DNA of 64,000 nt from the NCBI GenBank assembly GCA_020091685.1, contig CM034599.1, positions 33,333,920-33,397,919 on the forward strand, read 5' to 3'. The notes under the pieces were generated by a model that worked only from the letters and a program-made list of their open reading frames with translations, was not told the DNA's origin and did no database searches. This DNA is from Lutjanus erythropterus. Its lineage: Eukaryota; Chordata; Actinopteri; Lutjaniformes; Lutjanidae. Shown here one piece after another: positions 57,180 to 64,000 of this stretch; within the stretch, counting starts at the first letter, position 1; each line of letters begins with the position of its first letter. The translations under genes and the position numbers were made by a program.

Positions 57180-57560
57180 CGTGTCTGAAAAGAACCAGTG
57201 TTTCTGCAGGAGATGACAACCCATTGAGCACATGTTCTGGAGCTGTCAATCTGAGGGATGACAGCACTGATGTCTGGCACTGCAGTATCCATGCAGGGAA
57301 GAATTAGCATAATATAGTGTTATGGGAGACAAATGACACTGTGGGAGGAACAATGAAAAACGAGCAGCCTGTGTGACTGTCAAATAAACAAAGTAACAAT
57401 GAACTCTGTGTCAGCTGGTGTGTCTACACTACAATCAGCAGGGTTGTGACAGGGGGAGGTCTCGATGGGGTGCGGCGGTTTGATTGTAACCTCGTCTTCT
57501 GCACGGAAATATTTAGTGGGTCCTGCCTCCACCTGCAACTGCACAGCTCCTGACTGTTAA
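57180..57560. promoter_or_regulatory. Candidate conserved non-coding block with SOX words
   Basis: Repeat-free. Three SOX words lie within 53 bp: AACAATG (57349-57355), AACAAAG (57387-57393) and AACAATG (57395-57401), the last two in tandem 1 bp apart. Surrounding words include GAATTAGCATAAT (57301). Confidence 0.35.
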
Positions 57561-57910
57561 AACACTGTGGACATCAGACAATAACAGAAAGTTGTGAAAA
57601 CCTTTTGAAATCTGCTCAGCCAAAATCAAGGTGCAACACTTTTACTGATCAATCCTCAAAGCGTCTATATCAGAGGATTAATTTAAAACAAAATATCAAA
57701 CACACCAGACAAAAAACAGATTTCTAGCAGTTCAAACCAGAGCATTCTTGAATAATTAAAAACAAATGAAAGTGTATGCAGATTTTCTTTGCTACCTTTC
57801 CATATGGGAATAGAATGTTGTTTGGTTGCGCAACAGCCATTCCTGCAAATTTAATTCTAAAACAATAAGAGGACTCTCAGATAGGTACAACTGGGGATAA
57901 TATAATGATT
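57561..57910. other. Non-coding stretch, nothing recognised
   Basis: No supported feature. Confidence 0.4.
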
Positions 57911-57913
57911 CAG

Positions 57914-58150
57914 ACTAGTGATGCCACGGTGAGGAAATTTTCCCACCAGTTAATAAACTTATGATGACACTGGTGTTACTGATTACACCGGACATGAAAA
58001 GATATGAGTGATGATTCTCATTAGAACACCTACTTTGATCTTTGACGTTAGATCTAGGGCCCCACTGATGTGGGACTTTTGAGACCGACATCAATTTCAG
58101 GGGAGAAAAATTCACCCATTACCAATCTGGTGGCCAATAAATTTGAACTT
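57914..58150 (+). mobile_element. Possible hAT element left end
   Basis: 'ctagtgatgccacggtgagg' then 'aaattttcccaccagttaat' resembles the left end of a fish hAT-type family. The right end was not found; what follows to 58900 is not identified. Confidence 0.35.
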
Positions 58151-59050
58151 TTTAGCTAGAATAAAATACAGCTTTTCCATGTGAATTGTGCACAATCGTG
58201 ACAATGCAAAGGTACTGAGAAGTTTTATTTAACAAATAACTTATTATAGAGCATTATATATTTTATTTAACATATTAATATTTATATAATGCATATAATA
58301 CATATGCCAGCCAATGGTAGAAAGGTTCACTGGTTCATTATTGAGTTGCGAGCTTCAGATCTATCAAACATCCCCCACACTGACCTCAACATCTGTAGCT
58401 GACATCAACAGGTAAGTTGTGAACTAACGCTGATGTTAAGCGCACACTGGTTATAACGTTAGCTACTTGCCAAGGCTACCTTGCTTTAGCCAAGTTAGCC
58501 TTAGTTTTGACACATTAGCACCAGCCAATACCTTCATGGTAAAGAACTGAACAACAGAATATCTGATGCACCCCGCAACTAGGGCTGTGATTAGCTAACG
58601 TAATGCAGTAAAGTTGCTTTTAAGTTGGATATCCGACACCTTCTACCCAGTGAAACGATCCAGTGTGATTGGCTGTTGAATATCCAACTTAAAACTTAAA
58701 TGCAGTCTACAGTGTTGTATGCAATCTGACTCCTGCTACTCTGTGCTGTGACTCTGCTGCTGTTGCTGTACGGAGCAGACACTCTGGATTTATAATTGCA
58801 GCATCCGTCGTCTAACTAAATATGGATAACACGCTTAGACGGTGGATAATTAATGTAATTTATGTATGTCCAAACACTGCCTAATTCAGATGAGATGGGC
58901 CATTTAAACAGTGCCACTTAGAGATATACTGATAGGTAGATTTTCTAGTGCAAAGAACCTTTATATGTTCAGACAGTTGTACAGGTGGATTGTGTAAAAG
59001 CATTGTTAGCAAATGGTACAAAATGTAGATGCACTTCTGCTGTATCTGTA
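58151..59050. other. Non-coding stretch, nothing firm
   Basis: AT-rich at 58220-58310. GTTAGCTAAC-type words at 58440-58620 are of the sort common in fish repeats. No boundary recognised. Confidence 0.35.
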
Positions 59051-59051
59051 T

Positions 59052-59545
59052 CTACAAAGTCCTGAGATACCCCCAGTGCGCTCCTCTCCCCCGGGCTGCT
59101 CCTCTCCTCTCTCCACAGTCCCCCAGCTGCTGCGCTGTGGGACCGTTTAGACGGAGAGACCTCACCACTGTCTGCGCCTCATCTTCGATCCCTCTCGCCA
59201 GGGTATTTATGGCCATTGTCAGGCCAGATACACCGCTGATCAGCTGCCTGGTGTGCACGGCAGTGGCCCAAGCGTCCCAGCTGAGCGTTTGAGGGCACAG
59301 CTCGCACCTCCTGCACGATGGACTTATTATTTATTATTGAAGTAGTGCGAGTATAAGCCAATCTTTCTTTGGTTCTTCGCCTTATATCTTGCCATTTTCT
59401 CTTAATTTCATCTGTTGTTCTTGACTTTCTGCAGATACTCTCATATACAGCTTCTTTTTGTAATATTCTTTTTTTTTTTCAACAATATGTTTATATGCCT
59501 CTTTAACTAACACCACAATCTCCGTGGAGTCAAATTTCATTTTGC
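59052..59545 (-). pseudogene. Myb/SANT-like DNA-binding protein remnant (PIF/Harbinger type)
   Basis: A minus-strand frame from about 59540 reads MKFDSTEIVVLVKEAYKHI. After a frameshift near 59385 it continues 'KRKWQDIRRRTKERLAY'. Together these follow the Myb/SANT-like domain of the second protein encoded by PIF/Harbinger transposons (F-x3-E-x3-L ... KW-x-(D)-I/L-(K/R)-x4-K). A later piece with 'MAINTLARGIEDEAQTVVRS' (59210-59151 region) resembles the helical C-terminus of such proteins. Frameshifts show it is dead. No inverted ends were found. Confidence 0.6.
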
Positions 59546-60705
59546 ATTTGCTGTAATTTTGTTTTCCATACAAACTCCCTGAAGCAAAAACCTGTAAAAC
59601 ATGCAAAACCCTCACTGTTGCCTCCCCAGTGCACCTCTTATCATTTATGCAATTATTAGTTGAGCAAATGCAAAACATACACCAACCAAACATGCAATAC
59701 GTTAGAATGAACATATAGTTTAGTACTCTTTATTTGGGATCTTATTAAATTAGGAGCTAACTGCATTAACACTCATGGTGCAATCCCACAAGGTCAGAAG
59801 TGTTTGCATTCATGGTGCTTTTGTGTTCAACAGTTACAATAAGTTTTCAGTGTTTTCCACGCACTCAGCTGTTGCACAAGTTTTAAGAAAGTAGGCTAAA
59901 CTCTATGGCCCGTTGTTTTATGTTGTATCTTTTTCCTGTTTTCCTGATATTATATTTCTAGGGAAATGGTTTAGATGGAATATATCCAAAATATGGAATC
60001 ATATTTCCTTGAATTAAACCCTACTGTGCAGGCAGTGTACAGTGGGTTTGTTGGAGTTTTTTGGTAAAAACAGCTGTCTGCTGTGGTAGAAAACTACAGT
60101 GATGAGAGCAGCGAGTGGAAACCAAAACAGTAGAGTCACAGACCAAGAAACCAAATCAATGAGTTAAAGATGCTAAAACACTCTGTAGAGCTGAGAGGAA
60201 ATGCAGAGTTGGATGATAATTCTCTGTGGTGATGGACCTTTATCGATGGTTATATAAAATATTGATTATACTAAGCTATGTAACAATGAAAGAAGTTTAA
60301 TTATTTCCATTGCCCTTGATTTCACTCATCTGCCCACTGTTGATGAACTGCAACGATAATGTTGCATTCACATTTAACAAAACATTTAATTACTGGCACA
60401 CAGGGACTAAAGGCGTATAATGTGCCCACTCTTGCCCACATCAGGTTAAACATATGTTACACCTACGACATTTCTGCCAGGTCCCGCAAAAGCAGGAAAA
60501 AACACTTTGCATCACTCTAATGCTATTATTAGACAGTCATAGGTGTAATATTTGACAGTCAGTGAGTCCGTCAACATCCACGTGTCTTTGAGGAATTACC
60601 CGTTAATTCACTGTACATCTGAAATAGAAATGATTAGGGTTTCTTTTGGGGCCGTTATGGTTCTGACCACATTATGATTCAGTGGAAATATTCTACATCT
60701 GTGCA
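59546..60705. other. AT-rich stretch, nothing firm
   Basis: 60090-60260 has wording I associate loosely with a fish repeat ('agagctgagaggaaatgcag', 'agttggatgataattctctg') without clear ends. No exon evidence. Confidence 0.35.
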
Positions 60706-61035
60706 TGTGGGATCAAAAGAGGACCTCTTTTCCTTCTCAGAGTGCAGGAGGCGTGACAGGTTCTGACTACATTTCTCAAAGAGACCACCCCGCTGAGAGG
60801 CTCTTATCGCCCCTGCCTCAGACGCCTGTCGCCATCTACTGTAAGTGCTGGTAACTTCGCGTCAGCAGGGGGCCGTGGGCTTTGGGAATTGGCTCTCAGT
60901 GAGCGCAGCCCTCTGAGAATACTAATGTCAGGAGCTCTGGGGGAGCAATACATCCTGAACTCATAGGGTGAATTGGCCCCGACTCTGTGTGCTTTTCTAA
61001 TTTTAGAGTGCATTTCCAGTGTCATACACATATTT
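60706..61035. promoter_or_regulatory. Candidate boundary or regulatory block with two CTCF-like sites
   Basis: GC-richer, repeat-free 330 bp. One CTCF-like core on the minus strand (60830-60841, CAGTAGATGGCG) and one on the plus strand (60862-60875, TCAGCAGGGGGCCG) point away from each other, 20 bp apart. The 75-codon minus frame has no domain. Confidence 0.4.
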
Positions 61036-61428
61036 TACGAGATAAGTGAACTTTTAGATTATTTTGTGCAACACAGTGTTACCAAACAACTTTTGATAGT
61101 GCCTGTAATGATTTTATAATAAAATGATAAGAACTACTGATATCACTGTCATCCTTAATCTTCAGCCTGCTGAACTAACAAAATTTGACTTTTCCCTTTC
61201 TTGCTAAAGGACTCTTGCACGCTGTCAAACTTGCAATATAACATTTATTTGTGAAGTTTCAGTACTAGACCTTCCACCTAAACACTTTGTGTCAATGAGG
61301 AGCCATCTTAGATGGGGAGTGGTTGTCAGTCTGCAACCAATCACATCCTCCATGTGCAAAAAAAAAGGGTCAAAATTACTAATGGGTTATGAAACACATT
61401 ACAGTATCCAAAACAGAGTTAGAAAAAA
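61036..61428. other. AT-rich stretch, nothing recognised
   Basis: A poly-A lies at 61359-61367. Ends at the TA target of the Tc1 element. Confidence 0.4.
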
Positions 61429-61639
61429 TACACTGCCTGGCCAAAGGAAAGTCACACACTCTAATATTTCATTGGGCCGCGTTTGGGTTTGATTACGGCA
61501 CACATTCACCATGGCATCGTTTCTATAAGCTTATGCAATGTCACAACATTTATTTCTGTCCAGAGCTGCATTCATTTTTCACCAAGATCTTGTACTGATG
61601 ATGGGAAAGTCGGACCGCTGCATCAAGTCTTCTCCAGCA

Positions 61640-62358
61640 CATCCCAAATATTCTCAGTGGGGTTAAGATCTGGACTCTGTGGTGGTCAATCCATGTGCGA
61701 AAATGATATCTCATGCTCCCTGAACCACTCTTTCACTATTTGAGCCCAGTGAATCCTGGCATTGTCATCTTGGAATATGCCCGTGCCTTCAGGGAAGAAA
61801 AAATCCACTGGTAGAAAAACCTGCTTATTCAGTATTTTCAGGTAGTGAGATGACCTCATTTTTTGGCCACATAATGTTGCTGAACCTCGACTTGAGCAAC
61901 TGAAGCAACCCCAGATCATAACACTGCCCCCACAGGCTTGTACAGTGGGCGCTAGGCATGATGGGAGCATCACTTCATCTGCCTCTCTTCTTACCATCAC
62001 TCTGGAACAGGGTAAATCTGGACTCATGACCTTTTCCATCGCTCCACAGTCCAATCTTTATGCTCCCTAACAAACTGAAGCCTTTTTTCTGATTAGCCTC
62101 ACTGATAAGTGGGTTTCTTAAGGCTATGCAGCTGTTTAGTCCCGATCCCTCAAGTTCTCTTCACATTGTCTGTGTGGAAATGTTCTTACTTTCACTATTA
62201 AACATAGCTGTGAGTTCTACTGTTGATTTTTTGTGATTTGACATCACCAAATGTTTAACTGATCTCCGATCATTCAAGAATTTTTTTCCGACCACATTTC
62301 TTCCTCAAAGATGATGGTTCACCACTATCCTTCCAGGTTTTAATAATGCTTTGGACAG
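61640..62358 (-). pseudogene. Tc1-like DDE transposase, catalytic part
   Basis: Left of the hAT insertion the minus strand reads motifs in order. WSDG carries the first catalytic Asp (about 62050). [11 protein letters not shown] is the conserved strand-turn motif. [12 protein letters not shown] carries the second Asp, and [10 protein letters not shown] then P-Q-S-P-D-L-N-P-T-E-N carries the Glu of the DD34E triad. A TGA replaces the Trp expected after HMD, there is a frameshift near 62000, and another stop follows in the C-terminus. All three acidic residues survive, but the protein cannot be made. Confidence 0.85.
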
Positions 62359-62366
62359 TTCTTAAC

Positions 62367-63309
62367 CAGTGTTGGGAATAACGCCGTTATAAATAACGCC
62401 GTTACGTAATGGCGTTATTTTTTCACTAACGGGGCAATCTAACTAATTATTTTTTCCGCCGTTACAACGCCGTTACCGTTACTGACGGTCAAAAGCGGTG
62501 CGTTACTTACTCTGAATAAATTGAAGAAACTACCAGCCGTAGCGAGTCTACTCTGCTCTGTTTATTTGTCATCCAAGACTTGGGGTGCGTTCAGGTTCGA
62601 GAATAGCGCACGTACTTCTTATGACTCCAGGCTGTTTGTCCCTGCTCATTCAATTAGACAATGCTTTCCAAAGCTTGCTAACGTTTCTGTGTTTGCTACA
62701 CCTGAATGCTAGCCTCGTTCCCATCCCCCACTGTCAGCCAGCAAGAATGCTGCTTCCATCTTGAGGACGGCAGACGCTTTGAGGCTGACAGGAGGAGGCG
62801 GGGGACGAGGCTACCTGAATGCACCCCCTGGATAGATGCGATAGAAGTGATTGTGATTGGCTGAGGGTTAGAGTCATGTGTCATGGTAAGCCAATCAGAG
62901 CCGGTGTTTTCACACACAAACCGGTTGTGAGAGTTAGATTTAATTTATTAAACTCACTTTATATTGTTTACTGCTGATTGTTATTTTATTATATTGTTTA
63001 CTGTTTATTTTTGTTGCACTTCAAGTGTAGGATAAATCTGTTGCTGGTGAGGTGCAATAAATATTACAAGGTTCTATAACACAACTACCTGTCTGTTCTT
63101 CTCTATTCAACTGACTCGAATACTGCTCAGAAAATTTCAAATTCTTTGACATACAACAACTTCTTTTTAAAGTAACGGAAATAGTTACTTTCCCTGGTAA
63201 CTAGTTACTTTTACTATAGAGTAATTCAGTTACTAACTCAGTTACTTTTTGGAAGAAGTAGTGAGTAACTATAACTAATTACTTTTTTAAAGTAACGTGC
63301 CCAACACTG
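62367..63309. mobile_element. Non-autonomous hAT element, 943 bp
   Basis: Inverted ends CAGTGTTGGG and CCCAACACTG with a perfect 8 bp target duplication. The left subterminal region has repeated AACGCCGTTA words (62380-62470); the right has GTAACT/AGTTAC words (63165-63300). No transposase remains; the 63-codon frame at 62521 has no hAT motif. It lies inside the Tc1 element and contains a 104 bp fold-back insertion. Confidence 0.92.
62710..62813. mobile_element. 104 bp fold-back MITE with 9 bp target duplication
   Basis: Perfect 8 bp ends TAGCCTCG and CGAGGCTA extend to an imperfect stem of about 30 bp (left 'cccccactgtcagcc', right the inverse of 'ggctgacaggaggaggcggg'). CCTGAATGC stands on both sides (62701-62709 and 62814-62822). 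A 9 bp duplication is typical of Mutator-type elements, not of hAT or Tc1; the class assignment is inference. Confidence 0.7.
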
Positions 63310-63598
63310 TTCTTAACCCAATTTTAGTAGTTTCATCAATCTCCTTAGATGTTTTCTTTGCTTGATGCAGGCCAATAATTTGATCCTTCTGAAACAGAGT
63401 AACATCTTTTGCACGACCACAGGATATGTCTTCTGACATGATTATTTAAGAAATGAGAAGCGCCTCACTGCATCAGTTGGGGTTCAATAACTTGCTGAGA
63501 CATATTAATCACTGCAGTAATTATCCAATGGAAGGATCTTACCTGTTTTCTTAGTTAAATTCAGGTGGTGACTTTTGTGTGGGGGGGCAGGCAGTGTA

Positions 63599-64000
63599 TA
63601 ACACTGTATAATAACAATGAAATGTATCTCCAACATATTTGAATTCATAAAGGTTAAACCACATTATCAAAAAAATATACTTTATATATGTTTCCCTTTC
63701 TTGACATTCATTGCAAAGTGAAATATTTAGTGGAATCAAGTAATTTATTTGTAAGTTAATTTCACTTCAGAACTTGTAAACATGAGTTCTTCTAACTTGT
63801 CTTTTGACTTGACACGATGAGTTGCGTGAGTGTACCGTACAGAGTTGACTTCCCAGCATGCATTGTTTGAGAGTTAAAACTCTCCCAAGACCTTTATTTT
63901 TTTATAGTTTAAAGAGAACATAAATTTGCTGTGTCTCTAATAAACTTTAAGATAAGTCGTGGTTGTTTGTTTCACAACAGTGAAAACACTGCAAACCATG
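63599..64000. other. AT-rich stretch, nothing recognised
   Basis: Runs to the end of the window with no repeat ends or exon evidence. Confidence 0.4.

Larger units (their letters stand above)
62359..63317. repeat. Perfect 8 bp target duplication around a hAT element (outer limits)
   Basis: TTCTTAAC stands at 62359-62366 and again at 63310-63317, both within Tc1 transposase sequence. Confidence 0.95.
61431..63596 (-). mobile_element. Tc1/mariner transposon, dead, split by a hAT element
   Basis: Ends CACTGCCTGGCCAAAG (left) and the inverse of CACTGCCTGCCCCCCCAC (right), with the TA target at 61429-61430 and 63597-63598. Without the 951 bp hAT insertion and duplication it is about 1.2 kb, normal for fish Tc1. 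The minus strand encodes a degraded transposase: the N-terminal paired-type HTH is right of the hAT element (63318-63450), and the catalytic part is to its left. Confidence 0.9.

Noticed and set aside
61686-62054. Functional transposase gene
   Set aside because: A stop replaces a conserved Trp, frameshifts are present, and the gene is split by a hAT element.
1-64000. CRISPR array, operon, phage or bacterial gene cluster
   Set aside because: No regularly spaced identical repeats, no bacterial gene density or ribosome-binding sites; repeat content is vertebrate.

Overview
The window reads as non-coding DNA from a spiny-rayed (percomorph-like) teleost fish. This is inferred from the repeat content: several interspersed families recognisable from percomorph genomes, hAT and Tc1 DNA transposons, L2-like and L1/Tx1-like LINE remnants, a tRNA-derived SINE, and CA/GT microsatellites. 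No host protein-coding exon, rRNA, tRNA gene or CRISPR array could be supported. Every coding-like stretch I can name belongs to a decayed transposon. The longest open frame (186 codons, 40291-40851) looks like chance in a less AT-rich block. The window is therefore either a gene desert or the inside of a very large intron.

Layout. 1-9 kb: AT-rich DNA with two TTAA-flanked MITE copies (3.1 and 6.9 kb), a GC-richer block at 4.4-5.1 kb and a short block at 8.7-8.9 kb. 9.2-9.8 kb: a fish repeat rich in AGGTCA half-sites, split by a SINE. 10-18 kb: several dense, low-repeat blocks that look like conserved non-coding elements (12.1, 13.7, 14.1 and 17.4 kb) between degraded repeats. 18-24 kb: TE-dense, with a MITE interrupted by another repeat, a hAT-like element carrying a degenerate minisatellite, a 285 bp TTAA MITE, and an older MITE split by a 706 bp solo LTR. 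25-30 kb: a candidate regulatory block at 25.0-25.8 kb, a second copy of the hAT-like element carrying a LINE fragment, and an L1/Tx1-like LINE remnant. 31.0-32.6 kb: two different hAT elements 24 bp apart, each with a BED zinc-finger exon remnant. 33.7-36.7 kb: two strong regulatory candidates, one with a perfect DR5 retinoic-acid-type element, plus a MITE split by a hAT-like insertion. 37-48 kb: repeats, a reverse-oriented SINE, a decayed L2-like LINE interrupted by a 293 bp hAT MITE with a perfect 8 bp target duplication, and a repeat carrying a near-ideal CTCF core. 48-61 kb: GT-rich low-complexity DNA, LINE and PIF/Harbinger remnants, and CNE-like blocks near 51.5, 52.9, 57.3 and 60.8 kb. 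61.4-63.6 kb: a Tc1 transposon interrupted by a hAT element that is itself interrupted by a 104 bp fold-back element.

No genes cooperate here. What the window offers is a relative chronology of transposon insertions, readable from nested target-site duplications, and a set of candidate cis-regulatory blocks. All calls are by eye: repeat family identities come from recognition rather than a search, and CNE calls rest on composition and motif content only.
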